Source: CAVYPR01 sp963770505
GTDB lineage: Bacteria > Actinomycetota > Acidimicrobiia > Acidimicrobiales > RAAP-2
Direction of reading: 5' to 3'
DNA length: 64,000 nt
Assembly: GCA_963770505.1 (NCBI GenBank)
Contig: CAVYPR010000006.1
Coordinates: forward strand, 248,001 to 312,000
Shown piece by piece: positions 1 to 8,802 of the stretch. Position 1 is the stretch's first letter. Every line of letters begins with the position of its first letter. The notes below the pieces were generated by a model, which worked only from the letters and a program-made list of their open reading frames with translations, made no database searches and had not been told where the DNA came from. Position numbers and translations under genes: made by a program.

Positions 1-196
1 CGGCGCGCCGGGTGAGCGGTTCGTCCCGCCACGACGGCGGCCCATCGGGCCCCTCCGCGGCGGCAGTCCGCTCGACGAGCGGTGTCGCACCGTCGACGGC
101 CGGGGACCCCACCTCCGCCTCGGCATCGACCTCTGCCACCTGCCGCCCTTCGCCGGTCGCCTCGGACGCGGACCAGTCGGGCAACTCTACGGTCAC
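1..196 (-). CDS. Partial hypothetical protein (N-terminus only)
   Basis: An open frame starts at a GTG 10 nt after the mazG stop codon and runs off the left edge of the window. The visible 65 residues are acidic and rich in Ala, Glu, Asp and Pro, with no recognised motif, so they look like a disordered N-terminal extension. A GGGGTGGG stretch lies just before the GTG and could serve as a ribosome site. It would be the last visible gene of the glmU-to-mazG operon. I do not recognise the protein, and the frame could also be fortuitous. Confidence 0.4.
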   Translation of the reverse strand, partial: MTVELPDWSASEATGEGRQVAEVDAEAEVGSPAVDGATPLVERTAAAEGPDGPPSWRDEPLTRRA

Positions 197-206
197 CCGC
201 CCACCC

Positions 207-1646
207 CTACCGCCCCCCCTCGGCCCGTCGGACTTCGTCTTTGAACCGCAGGGCGGCCGCCCGCGCCGCGTCCTCGGGGTCCACCCCGAGCCGGCGTCCC
301 ATGTCGGCCAGGAGGAAGAGGAGGTCGCCCAGCCGGCGGGCGAGGTCGTGGGCCCCGGGCCCCTCGGTCGCCGCGCCGGGCTCAGGCAGGCCGGCCAGGG
401 CGGCGGCCGCCGCCGCCCGCTCCTCGTCGAAGCCCGGGAGCTCGAGGCCGTCCACCGACCGGGCCTTGCCGCCCAGCTTGGCCACCAGGGCCAGGGCCGG
501 CAGCGACGCCGGGATGCCGTCGGTCACGCTCTGTCGGCCCTTCTCGGCCTTCTTGATCTCCTCCCAGTTGGCCACCACCGTGCCGGGGTCCTCGGCCACC
601 ACGTCGCCGAAGACGTGCGGGTGGCGGGCCACCAGCTTGTCGTGGACGCCGCGGGCCACCCCGGCCAGGTCGAACCGCCCTTCCTCGGCCGCCAGGCGGG
701 AGTGGAAGAAGACCTGGAACAGCAGGTCGCCCAGCTCCTCTTCGAGGTGGTCGACCGCCTCGACCTCGACGCCGTCCCCGGCCTCGGCCCGGGTCAGCTC
801 GTCGACGGCGTCGATCACCTCGTAGGCCTCCTCCAAGAGGTGTCGGGTGAGCGAGGCGTGGGTCTGTTCGCGGTCCCACGGGCAGTCCTGGCGCAGGCGG
901 CGGACGAGGCCGTCGAGGGCCGCCATCTCCCCGGCCACCGGTGACGACAGGCGCGGCACCCACACCGAGGTGAGGTGGTCGGGTTCGAGCGCCCGGTCGA
1001 GCTCGTCCCAGCCGACGGTCACCACCCGCTCGTCGGTGAGGCCCAGGTGATGCAGGAGCGTGGCCGTGGGCGGGCCGGGGACGAGGTCGGAGTCCACCGA
1101 GAGCTTCACCTCGGAGAGCACGGTGGCCGACCAGCACTGGGCCACGAGCAGCGGTCCGCGCTCGCCGGCTGCCTCCACGGCGAACCGCGTCCCGTCGACC
1201 AGGCGCACCCCGGAGGACAGCGGGTCGACCCCCAGCCGCTCCCAGGCGAGATCCAAGAAGGAGAGGGCGGGGACGACGGTGACCTCGGCCCGGGGGTCGG
1301 CCCGCAGCAGCTCCACCGTGCGCTCGGCCACCAGCGGCGACCCGGGCACGGCGTAGACGACCGGGCCCGCGGTCCGCGTGGCCGCGGCGACCAGGTCGTC
1401 GACGATGTGCCGGTAGACGTCCTCGAAGGTGGCCGACTCCTCGTAGTGGTGGTCGAACGAGGCCACCTCGTCGGCGAGGTCAGCCGCGGCCGGGTGGTGC
1501 CGGGTGCGCACGAAGGCGGCGGACGCCTGGCGCAGCGCGCCCTCGACGGCGTCAGGACGGAGCTCGGGGCCGGCCGGGCCCAGCCCGACGACGGTGATCC
1601 TGGCCCGGGCGGGTGCGCCGGCGCCGTGGGCGCTGGTCCCGGCCAC
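207..1646 (-). CDS. mazG: Tetrapyrrole methylase-like / MazG nucleotide pyrophosphohydrolase fusion (YabN type)
   Basis: This 479-residue protein has a SAM-dependent tetrapyrrole-methylase fold in its first half (ITVVGLGPAGPEL near the start, later VYAVPGSPLVAERTV). A MazG domain follows, with CPWDREQTHASL, EEAYEVIDAV and EEELGDLLFQV, the EExxE...ExxD pattern that binds magnesium. MazG enzymes hydrolyse NTPs to NMP and PPi and clean aberrant nucleotides from the pool. The same domain order occurs in Bacillus YabN. The GTG start lies 5 nt after the stop of the upstream SurA-like gene. The open frame extends further upstream, but that part is antisense-like shadow inside its neighbour. The role of the methylase half is unknown. 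Confidence 0.88.
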   Translation of the reverse strand: MAGTSAHGAGAPARARITVVGLGPAGPELRPDAVEGALRQASAAFVRTRHHPAAADLADEVASFDHHYEESATFEDVYRHIVDDLVAAATRTAGPVVYAVPGSPLVAERTVELLRADPRAEVTVVPALSFLDLAWERLGVDPLSSGVRLVDGTRFAVEAAGERGPLLVAQCWSATVLSEVKLSVDSDLVPGPPTATLLHHLGLTDERVVTVGWDELDRALEPDHLTSVWVPRLSSPVAGEMAALDGLVRRLRQDCPWDREQTHASLTRHLLEEAYEVIDAVDELTRAEAGDGVEVEAVDHLEEELGDLLFQVFFHSRLAAEEGRFDLAGVARGVHDKLVARHPHVFGDVVAEDPGTVVANWEEIKKAEKGRQSVTDGIPASLPALALVAKLGGKARSVDGLELPGFDEERAAAAAALAGLPEPGAATEGPGAHDLARRLGDLLFLLADMGRRLGVDPEDAARAAALRFKDEVRRAEGGR

Positions 1647-1651
1647 CGCCC

Positions 1652-2788
1652 TCAGCCCGCGGCTGTGGCGGAGGCGCCCCCCGACGTCGAGGCTCCCTTC
1701 GCCGACTGGGCCTGCTGGGCGGGCGGGAGGTTGGCCCACGGGTCGGGGACGAAGGATGTGGCGGGGCTGGCCGGGGCGGCCAGGTCCACCGTGGCCGGCC
1801 GGACCAGGCCGTAGCGGGGGTCGGCGGCCACGTCCGCCCGGGCCCCGGCGACCTTGAGGACGGCCTCGGTGCGGGCCGACCCGGCGTCGAGCAGCACCTG
1901 GGCGACCGTTGTCCGGGCCCGGGCGAAGGGCGTGGCCTTTCGGGCGGTGACGAAGAGCAGCGCGTACTTGGCGCCTGTTCCCTCCGACACCGGCTGGGAG
2001 AGCGAGCCGACCGGGAGCTTGACCACTGTGGCAGGGAGCGAGGTGATGGCGATCTGGGGTCCGCAGCCGATCTGGGTGACCGTCCCGGTGTTGGCGATCG
2101 GCGTGCCGCCCTCGATCTGCGACCGGGCCGTTCCGGCGGCGTCCTTGGAGCCGTAGCCGACGTAGCTGATGCACTCGGTGTCGAACTCGGCCGAGTGGAG
2201 CCGGTAGTAGCGCTCGAGCGAGTTCGTCGACAGCGAGAAACCGGCCAGGTGCACGGAGAGGAGATCCTGGGACGCCTGGAACTGGACCTGCTCGTTCACG
2301 AACGACGGGGGCAGCGAACCCAGCAGCCCGGTGGCGGTCACGCCGCAGCTGGCGCCGGACTCGCTCTGGAGCTGGCCGAGCACCGCTGTGATCTGGCGGG
2401 TGAGGGAGATCTTGCCGAAGGCCAGGTCGGCCGGGGTGACCGGCACGTGCCGGGCGGCCAGCAGCTGGGAGATCAGGACCTCGTCGGACATCTGGCTCAG
2501 CCAGAAACGGACGAAGCTGTTGTTGTAGGTGGGTGGCGAGCCCGTCCCGGTGAGCTTCCCGGCCCCCGTGACCGGGAACAGGTCCGAGGCGTTCTGCCCG
2601 GCCAGCTCCAGCTGGGCCTGGAGGTAGCACTGGTAGGTGGGGCTGGAGGCGATGGCGTCGAGGTCGTCGTTGAGCGCCTGGCGGCTGATGGCCGTCCCGT
2701 TCACGCTGGCGGCGTTGGAGGGGACGAAGTAGGCGGCCACGCCCACGACGGCGGCCACCGCCACGAGGAGGGCGACGAGGAGCTTCAT
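1652..2788 (-). CDS. SurA/PrsA-like membrane-anchored peptidyl-prolyl isomerase or chaperone
   Basis: This 378-residue protein begins with a signal or anchor segment (MKLLVALLVAVAAVVGVAAY). A SurA-N type stretch, VNGTAISRQALNDDLDAIAS, follows. The middle is helical and the distal part resembles a parvulin region (ATVVKLPVGSLSQPVSEGTG), but a clean catalytic parvulin signature is not obvious. It probably acts outside the membrane as a folding helper for secreted proteins. Its start overlaps the end of mfd by 4 nt (ATGA), so the two are translationally coupled. The C-terminus is Ala, Gly and Ser rich. The isomerase activity is inferred; a pure chaperone is equally possible. Confidence 0.72.
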   Translation of the reverse strand: MKLLVALLVAVAAVVGVAAYFVPSNAASVNGTAISRQALNDDLDAIASSPTYQCYLQAQLELAGQNASDLFPVTGAGKLTGTGSPPTYNNSFVRFWLSQMSDEVLISQLLAARHVPVTPADLAFGKISLTRQITAVLGQLQSESGASCGVTATGLLGSLPPSFVNEQVQFQASQDLLSVHLAGFSLSTNSLERYYRLHSAEFDTECISYVGYGSKDAAGTARSQIEGGTPIANTGTVTQIGCGPQIAITSLPATVVKLPVGSLSQPVSEGTGAKYALLFVTARKATPFARARTTVAQVLLDAGSARTEAVLKVAGARADVAADPRYGLVRPATVDLAAPASPATSFVPDPWANLPPAQQAQSAKGASTSGGASATAAG

Positions 2789-5700
2789 GCGCCGCGCATG
2801 CTATCGGCTGGTCCCCCGGGGCCCCGATCGGCCGGGGCGGCTCCCGCGGGCGCGGGCACCAGGTCGGCCAGGAGCGAGCGCAGGTAGTCGGCCGGCCGCT
2901 CCTTGTCGGGGAGCTCCACCACCAGCTGACCGAGCTCCTCGCGCAGGGTCGACCCCGGGGCCAGGCGGCGCAGGCGGACCTGGGCGCTGGCCGGGAGGGC
3001 GAGCGGCGAGATCCGGGCCTGGGGACGCCGCGCCCCGCCCACGCGGGCCGGGGCCACGGTGATGTCGGTGACCCCGGTGCGCAGGCACTCCACCCGCAGC
3101 CGGGTGAGGGACAGCAGCCCCTCGGCGGCCGGCGGCGGGGGCCCGAACCGGTCGGCCCACTCGTCGGCCACGTCGTCCACCTCCTCGGGGGCGGTGGCCG
3201 CGGCGAGCCGGCGGTACGCCTCGAGGCGGGCGTCCTCGGCCGTCACGTAGGCGGCCGGCAGGTGGGCGTCGCCGGGCACGTCGAGGGAGACCGTCGGCGG
3301 GGCCGGCCGGGCTTCGCCGCGGGCTTCGGCCACCGCCTCGGCCACCAGCTGGACGTAGAGGTCGTAACCGACGGCGGCGATGTGGCCCGACTGGTCGCCG
3401 CCGAGCAGGTTTCCCGCCCCGCGGATCTCGAGGTCTCGCATGGCGATCTTGAACCCCGAGCCGAGCTCGGTGTGCTCGCCGATCGTGCGCAGCCGCTCGT
3501 AGGCCTGCTCGGTGAGGACCCGGTCCGCCGGGTGGAAGAGGTAGGCGTAGGCCCGCTGGTTGGCCCGGCCGACCCGACCCCGCAGCTGGTGCAGCTGGCC
3601 CAGGCCGAGGAGGTCGGCCCGGTCGACGACCAACGTGTTGACCGTCGGCATGTCGATGCCCGACTCGATGATCGTCGTGCAGACCAGCACGTCGTGGCGC
3701 CGCTCCCAGAAGTCGATGACGATCTGCTCGAGGCTGCCCTCGTCCATCTGGCCGTGGGCCACGGCTACCCGGGCCTCGGGGACCAGGGCCCGCAGCCGGC
3801 GGGCCACGGTGTCGATGTCGGCCACCCGGTTGTGCACGTAGAAGACCTGCCCCTCGCGCAGCAGCTCTCGGCGGAGCGCCTCGGTGACGGCCGCCTCGTC
3901 GGTCTCCCCCACGTAGGTGAGGATGGGGCGTCGATCGGCCGGCGGCGTGTTCACCATGGAAAGGTCGCGGATGCCGGTGAGGGCCATCTCCAAGGTGCGC
4001 GGGATGGGGCTGGCCGTGAGGGTGAGCACGTCCACCCCCTCGGACATGCGCTTGACGGCCTCTTTGTGGGTGACCCCGAACCGCTGCTCCTCGTCGACCA
4101 CCAGCAGGCCGAGGTCCTTGAAGCGCACGTCGGCGGCGAGCAGGCGGTGGGTGCCCACCACCACGTCCACCGAGCCGTCGGCCAGGCCGTCGACGACCTT
4201 CTTGGCCTGGGCGGCCGAGAGGAAACGGCTCAGCAGCTCGACCCTTACGGGGAACCCGGCGTAGCGGTCGGAGAAGGTGAGGAAGTGCTGGCTGGCCAGC
4301 AGGGTGGTGGGCACCAGCACGGCCGCCTGCTTGGAGTCCTGGACCGCCTTGAAGACGGCCCGCACCGCCACCTCGGTCTTGCCGAAGCCCACGTCCCCGC
4401 AGACGAGTCGATCCATCGGGCGGGGCTGCTCCATGTCGGCCTTCACCTCGGCCACGGCCCGGGTCTGGTCGGCCGTCTCGACGTGGGGGAAGGCCGACTC
4501 CATCTCGTGCTGCCAGGGGGTGTCGGGGGCGAAGGCGTGGCCCTCCACCGCCAGCCGTTGGCGGTAGAGGGCGACGAGCTCCTCGGCGATCTCGCCGGCC
4601 GCCGCCCGGGCCCGGGCCCGCGTGCGCTGCCACTCGGCGCCGCCCATCTTGCTGAGCGTGGGCGTCTCCCCCCCGCTGTAGGGGGTGACGGCCTCGATCT
4701 GGTCGACGGGCAGGTAGAGGCGGTCGCTGCCGCGGTACTCGAGCAGCAGGTAGTCGCGGCTGGTGCCACCGACCGTCCGGGTGGTCATACCGGCGTAGCG
4801 GGCCACCCCGTGCTGGCGGTGGACCACGAAGCTCCCGGGCTCGAGGTCGTCGAAGAAGCCATCGGTCGGGCGCGCCCGCGGCCGTGCCGTGCGATGCGGG
4901 GCGCGTCGTCCCGTGACGTCGGACTCGGCCAGCACCGCCACCCCGGCCTCGCGCAGGTCGAACCCGGCGCTGAGCGCGGCCACCACCACCCGTGCCCCCG
5001 GGGCCGGGTCGGCGAGGTCGACCACCGGCGCCAGGACGCCCTCCTCGGCCAGGACGCCCGACAGGCGCACCGCACCGCCGGCGGTGGCCGAGCAGAGGGT
5101 GACCGACCGGCCGGCGGCGACCAGCGACGTCACCTGCGCGCCCAGGCGCGCGGGGTCGCCGGCCACCGGCTCGAAACCCCCGACGCCGACGACCGGCACC
5201 GAGGGCCCCTCGGCCACCGAGGCCAGCGAGAGCGTGGGCCCCCGCCACCGCGACAGCAGCCGGTCGAAGGGGCAGTACAGGCGCGGGAACCGGTCGGCCG
5301 CCCCTTCGTCGTCGGGACCCGCGCCCCAGGTGGCGGCCAGCGCCTCGGCCAGCGCGCCCTCCTCGTCGTGGAGCTCGAGGGCGCGGTCGCGGATCCGCCT
5401 CGGCTCGACCAGCACCACCTGGGCAACGTCGTCGAGGAGGTCGGTGACGAGCCGCTCGGCGGGCTCGAGCCACGGCAGCCACGACTCCATCCCGTCGAAC
5501 TGCTCGCCGTCGGCCAGCCGCTGCCACTGGCTGCGCCCCCACGGCTCGGCGTCGACTAGCTCCTGCGCCCGCGACCGGACCCGTGGCGAGGTGGGCAGCT
5601 CCCGGCAGCCGAAGACGGCCACCGAGACCAGGTCGGCCACCGAGCGCTGGTCGCCCACGTCGAAGGCGGTGAGCCGCTCCACCTCGTCACCCCACAGGTC

Positions 5701-6369
5701 GATGCGCACCGGGGAGTCGGCCGTCGAGGGGAAGACGTCGATGATCCCGCCGCGGACCGCCACCTCGCCGCGGTGCTCCACCTGGTGCTCCCGCCGGTAG
5801 CCGGCGGCCACCAGCCGCTCGAGGGTGGCCGTGGCGTCGAGCCGTCCCCCGGCCTCGACCACGAGCGGGCGGGCCGCGCCCTCCCAGGGGCCGAGCCGCT
5901 GCAGCAGGGCGCGCACCGGCGCCACCACCACCGCCGGGCGCACGGCGCCCTCCTCCGGCCCGCCGAAGAGTTGCCAGAGCACCGAGAGCCGCTGCCCCAT
6001 GGTGGAGAGCTCGGGGCTGACCCGCTCGAAGGGGAGGGTCTCCCACGCCGGCAGGTAGGCCACCGCGCCCCCCGACGCGGTGGGGTCGAGGAAGGCCGAG
6101 AGGTCCCCGGCCAGCCGTTCGGCGTCCGCCGCGGTGGCCGTGACCACCAGGAAGGGGCGGCTGTCGCTCAGCCTGGCCAGGCCGGCCAGCACGAAGGGCT
6201 GGGCGGCGCCGGCCACGGCGAGGGTGGCGTCCCCGCGCCCCACGATGCCGGCGAGGGCGGGCTCGCGGCGGACGAGCGCGGGGAGGGCCCGCAGCGGTGC
6301 CGGGGGCCCGGTCGCCGGCACCGCACGCTCACCCGTCACCGACGGGTCCCCTTCAGCCGCCACCGGCAC
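2785..6369 (-). CDS. mfd: Transcription-repair coupling factor Mfd
   Basis: Mfd strips RNA polymerase stalled at DNA lesions and recruits UvrA. The 1194-residue length is typical. Visible in order are a UvrB-like N-terminal module (YLPAWETLPFERVSPE), a CarD-type RNAP-interaction domain (FVVHRQHGVARYAGM), and the RecG-like translocase. The translocase has Walker A (VCGDVGFGKTEVA), the DEEQ box (VVDEEQRFGV), TASPIPRTL, and a TRG-type segment (QLHQLRGRVGR). A D7 domain follows. The GTG start at 6369 overlaps the pth stop by 17 nt, and the end overlaps the SurA-like gene. It belongs to the same minus-strand operon as pth and mazG. Confidence 0.96.
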   Translation of the reverse strand: MPVAAEGDPSVTGERAVPATGPPAPLRALPALVRREPALAGIVGRGDATLAVAGAAQPFVLAGLARLSDSRPFLVVTATAADAERLAGDLSAFLDPTASGGAVAYLPAWETLPFERVSPELSTMGQRLSVLWQLFGGPEEGAVRPAVVVAPVRALLQRLGPWEGAARPLVVEAGGRLDATATLERLVAAGYRREHQVEHRGEVAVRGGIIDVFPSTADSPVRIDLWGDEVERLTAFDVGDQRSVADLVSVAVFGCRELPTSPRVRSRAQELVDAEPWGRSQWQRLADGEQFDGMESWLPWLEPAERLVTDLLDDVAQVVLVEPRRIRDRALELHDEEGALAEALAATWGAGPDDEGAADRFPRLYCPFDRLLSRWRGPTLSLASVAEGPSVPVVGVGGFEPVAGDPARLGAQVTSLVAAGRSVTLCSATAGGAVRLSGVLAEEGVLAPVVDLADPAPGARVVVAALSAGFDLREAGVAVLAESDVTGRRAPHRTARPRARPTDGFFDDLEPGSFVVHRQHGVARYAGMTTRTVGGTSRDYLLLEYRGSDRLYLPVDQIEAVTPYSGGETPTLSKMGGAEWQRTRARARAAAGEIAEELVALYRQRLAVEGHAFAPDTPWQHEMESAFPHVETADQTRAVAEVKADMEQPRPMDRLVCGDVGFGKTEVAVRAVFKAVQDSKQAAVLVPTTLLASQHFLTFSDRYAGFPVRVELLSRFLSAAQAKKVVDGLADGSVDVVVGTHRLLAADVRFKDLGLLVVDEEQRFGVTHKEAVKRMSEGVDVLTLTASPIPRTLEMALTGIRDLSMVNTPPADRRPILTYVGETDEAAVTEALRRELLREGQVFYVHNRVADIDTVARRLRALVPEARVAVAHGQMDEGSLEQIVIDFWERRHDVLVCTTIIESGIDMPTVNTLVVDRADLLGLGQLHQLRGRVGRANQRAYAYLFHPADRVLTEQAYERLRTIGEHTELGSGFKIAMRDLEIRGAGNLLGGDQSGHIAAVGYDLYVQLVAEAVAEARGEARPAPPTVSLDVPGDAHLPAAYVTAEDARLEAYRRLAAATAPEEVDDVADEWADRFGPPPPAAEGLLSLTRLRVECLRTGVTDITVAPARVGGARRPQARISPLALPASAQVRLRRLAPGSTLREELGQLVVELPDKERPADYLRSLLADLVPAPAGAAPADRGPGGPADSMRGA

Positions 6370-6928
6370 CGTTGTAGCGGTTCATGGCCTCGTCGACGCC
6401 GGCCGTGACGATCGCCTCCACCGCGTCGGCCGCCTCGGCCACGCAGACGTCGAGCAGGGCGCGATCCTGGCGTGACGGCCGGCGCAGCACGAAGTCGGCG
6501 CCGGGCTGGCGGCCGGGGGGCTTGCCGATCCCGATGCGCACCCGCACGAAGTCGGCCGAGTGCAGGTGGCGCTGGACCGACCGCAGCCCGTTGTGGCCGG
6601 CGACGCCCCCGCCCACCTTGATGCGGAGACGGCCCGGCGGCAGGTCGAGCTCGTCGTGGACCAGGACGAGGCGGTCGAGCTCCTCGATGCCGAAGCGGCG
6701 CAGCAGCGGACGGACGGCCTCCCCCGACTCGTTCATGTAGGTGTTGGGCACGGCCAGGGCCACTTTGGCGTCGCCGATGCGCACCTCCTCCAAGACGGCG
6801 GCCTGGCCCTTCTCAGGACGCAGACCGGTGCCGTGGCGCTCGGCGAGGATCCGGACCACTTCGGCCCCCACGTTGTGGCGGGTGCCGGAGAACTCCTGCC
6901 CCGGGTTGGCCAGCCCGACCACCAGCAC
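6353..6928 (-). CDS. pth: Peptidyl-tRNA hydrolase
   Basis: Pth recycles peptidyl-tRNA released from stalled ribosomes. The 191 residues carry the family hallmarks: LVVGLANPGQ at the start, the catalytic His in GTRHNVG, the Asn in NTYMNESG, and the Asp in LVLVHDELDLPPG. The chosen start is the GTG that opens MLVVGLANPG. The frame stays open upstream to the rplY stop (…GKEAPRRGTPADVLVV), and an AGGAGG lies 26 nt before the GTG. The true start may therefore be a rarer codon further up, since no in-frame ATG, GTG or TTG exists there. It sits between rplY and mfd, as in other actinobacteria. Confidence 0.94.
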   Translation of the reverse strand: MLVVGLANPGQEFSGTRHNVGAEVVRILAERHGTGLRPEKGQAAVLEEVRIGDAKVALAVPNTYMNESGEAVRPLLRRFGIEELDRLVLVHDELDLPPGRLRIKVGGGVAGHNGLRSVQRHLHSADFVRVRIGIGKPPGRQPGADFVLRRPSRQDRALLDVCVAEAADAVEAIVTAGVDEAMNRYNGAGGG

Positions 6929-6997
6929 GTCGGCCGGGGTGCCACGGCGGGGAGCCTCCTTGCCCGCCCCCCGGCCCCCGAGGATGCGGCGCAGGGC

Positions 6998-7642
6998 CTA
7001 GTCCTCGCCGGCGGGCTCGGCGGGCTCGGCCGCGGCGGCCTCGCCGGCCTCGGCCTCGCCCTCGACCTCGCCCTCGACGGCCTGGACCCGCGGCGGCTGA
7101 CCGGTCACGATCGCCACCTCGTCGTCGAGGTCGGTGGTGACTCCGTCGGGCAGCACCAGGTCGGCCACCCGCAGGGCGGCCCCGATGGTGAGCGAGGTCA
7201 CGTCCACCTCGACCACGCTCGGGATGTCGGCCGGGCGGGCCCGCACCGGCAGGTTGAAGAGCTGCTGGTCGACGAGGCCGTCGCCGTGGGCCACCTCCAG
7301 CGCCTCACCGATGATGGTGATGGGCACCTCGGCGGCGATGATCTCGTCACGGCGGACAATCTGGAAGTCGACGTGGGTCACCGTGCCCCGCACCGGGTGG
7401 CGCTGCATCTCGCGGGCCAAGGTGAGGAAGGTCTGGTCCCCGGCCACCAGCGACAGGAGGGTGTTGGAGCCCGACTCGCCCGACAGGGCGATGCGCAGGT
7501 CGCGGGCGGCCACGGCCACGGCCACCGGCTCGGTCCCGTGGCCGTAGACGACGCCGGGGATCATCCCATCGTGGCGGAGTCGCCGCGCCGGGCGCGAGCC
7601 CAGCGGCCTGCCGACCTCGGCGTGCAGGGTGATCTCGGGCAT
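6998..7642 (-). CDS. rplY: Large ribosomal subunit protein bL25 (Ctc form)
   Basis: This 214-residue protein has the N-terminal 5S rRNA-binding L25 domain (LHAEVGRPLGSRPARRLRHD, then IPGVVYGHG). The longer C-terminal TL5/Ctc domain has VEVDVTSLTIGAALRVADL. It ends in an acidic Ala/Glu tail. It binds 5S rRNA in the central protuberance. The ATG is preceded by GAGGAGA at a normal ribosome-site distance, unlike the many leaderless genes nearby. A TAACCT box about 70 nt upstream is a likely -10. It lies between prs and pth, the usual actinobacterial order. Confidence 0.95.
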   Translation of the reverse strand: MPEITLHAEVGRPLGSRPARRLRHDGMIPGVVYGHGTEPVAVAVAARDLRIALSGESGSNTLLSLVAGDQTFLTLAREMQRHPVRGTVTHVDFQIVRRDEIIAAEVPITIIGEALEVAHGDGLVDQQLFNLPVRARPADIPSVVEVDVTSLTIGAALRVADLVLPDGVTTDLDDEVAIVTGQPPRVQAVEGEVEGEAEAGEAAAAEPAEPAGED

Positions 7643-7714
7643 GGCGGGTCTCCTCGGCTGGAACGAACGTGCCGGGCGGGCCGGGCGGCCACGGTCCTCG
7701 GCGGGCGACTCCCC

Positions 7715-7720
7715 AGGTTA
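7715..7720 (-). promoter_or_regulatory. Possible -10 box for rplY
   Basis: On the minus strand this reads TAACCT, matching the TANNNT pattern seen before many genes in the window. It would place a transcript start about 65 nt before the rplY ATG. No convincing -35 was seen. Confidence 0.35.
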
Positions 7721-7775
7721 GCCGCGGCGCCGGCGCTGCGGCCACAGCGGCCGGGCGCCGGCCGCCGGACCGAGC

Positions 7776-8747
7776 TCAGGCCAGATTTTCCCCGCCGAAG
7801 ATCTCCGAGACCGAGGTGTCCTCGAAGACGGCGTCGATGGCGTCGGCGATGATCTTGGCCACCGAGAGCACCTCGAGCTTGTCGAAGACCCGCCCGTCGA
7901 CGACCGGCAGGGTGTCGGTGATGACCACCCGGGACAGGCACGAGGCCTTGAGGCGGTCGACCGCCGGCTCGGACAGCACGCCGTGGGTGGCCATGGCCCA
8001 GACATCGGCCGCCCCGGCGTCGGAGAGGAGTTCGGCGGCGGCGCAGATGGTGCCGGCGGTGTCGATCATGTCGTCGATGAGCACACAGTGACGGCCCGCC
8101 ACGTCGCCCACCACGTGGCGGGCCTCGACCTGGTTGGCCACGCCGCGCGGGCGCGTCTTGTGCACCAGGGCCAGGTCGGACCCGAGGTGCTGGCTGAACC
8201 GCTCGGCCACCTTCACCCGGCCGGCGTCAGGGGCTACCACCACCACGTCCTTCGCCACGTTGGCCCGCAGGTACTCCTCGAGCACCGGCGCCGCCGTCAG
8301 GTGGTCGAAGGGGACGTCGAAGAACCCTTGGATCTGCCCCGAGTGCAGGTCGACGCTCACCACCCGGTCGGCCCCGGCCGCCGACAGCATGTCGGCCACC
8401 AGCTTGGCCGTGATGGGTTCGCGGCCGGTCGACTTGCGGTCCTGGCGCGAGTAGCCGTAGTAGGGGCACACGGCGGTGATGCGCTTGGCCGACGCCCGCT
8501 TGGCGGCGTCGATCATGATGAGCTGCTCCATCAGCGAGTCGTTGACCGGGCCGCAGTGGGTCTGGACGATGAAGACGTCGCAGCCCCGGATGGAGATGTC
8601 GTAGCGACAGTGCACCTCGCCGTTGGCGAACTCCCGCAGGTTCGCCTCCCCGAGCTCGACGCCGAGGTGTTTGGCGATCTGCTGGGCCAGGGCCGGGTGG
8701 GAGCGCCCCGACACCAGCTCCAGTCGGCGGCGGGGGATGAGCTCCAC
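7776..8747 (-). CDS. prs: Ribose-phosphate pyrophosphokinase (PRPP synthetase)
   Basis: The enzyme makes 5-phosphoribosyl-1-pyrophosphate from ribose-5-phosphate and ATP for nucleotide, His and Trp synthesis. The 323 residues show the class I features: KHLGVELGEANLREFANGEV near the N-terminus, the flexible-loop region YGYSRQDRK, the magnesium-binding DLHSGQIQGFFD, and the PRPP loop VLIDDMIDTAGTI. The GTG start is supported by a TAGCGT box 6 nt upstream, implying a leaderless transcript. It lies between glmU and rplY, which transcribe the same way, so it probably shares the operon while also having its own promoter. Confidence 0.96.
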   Translation of the reverse strand: MELIPRRRLELVSGRSHPALAQQIAKHLGVELGEANLREFANGEVHCRYDISIRGCDVFIVQTHCGPVNDSLMEQLIMIDAAKRASAKRITAVCPYYGYSRQDRKSTGREPITAKLVADMLSAAGADRVVSVDLHSGQIQGFFDVPFDHLTAAPVLEEYLRANVAKDVVVVAPDAGRVKVAERFSQHLGSDLALVHKTRPRGVANQVEARHVVGDVAGRHCVLIDDMIDTAGTICAAAELLSDAGAADVWAMATHGVLSEPAVDRLKASCLSRVVITDTLPVVDGRVFDKLEVLSVAKIIADAIDAVFEDTSVSEIFGGENLA

Positions 8748-8753
8748 GGACCG

Positions 8754-8759
8754 ACGCTA
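8754..8759 (-). promoter_or_regulatory. -10 box of prs (leaderless)
   Basis: It reads TAGCGT on the minus strand, 6 nt before the prs GTG, so transcription should begin at or next to the start codon. Confidence 0.5.
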
Positions 8760-8802
8760 CCGCGTCGCGGCACGGGTCGCCGGAGGCCCCGGCGACGCGC
8801 GA

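Noticed and set aside
3262..5559. A 765-residue open frame on the plus strand opposite mfd, and many similar long frames
   Set aside because: These are antisense shadows from GC-rich codon third positions; their translations are low-complexity and lack domains, while mfd on the other strand has every expected motif.
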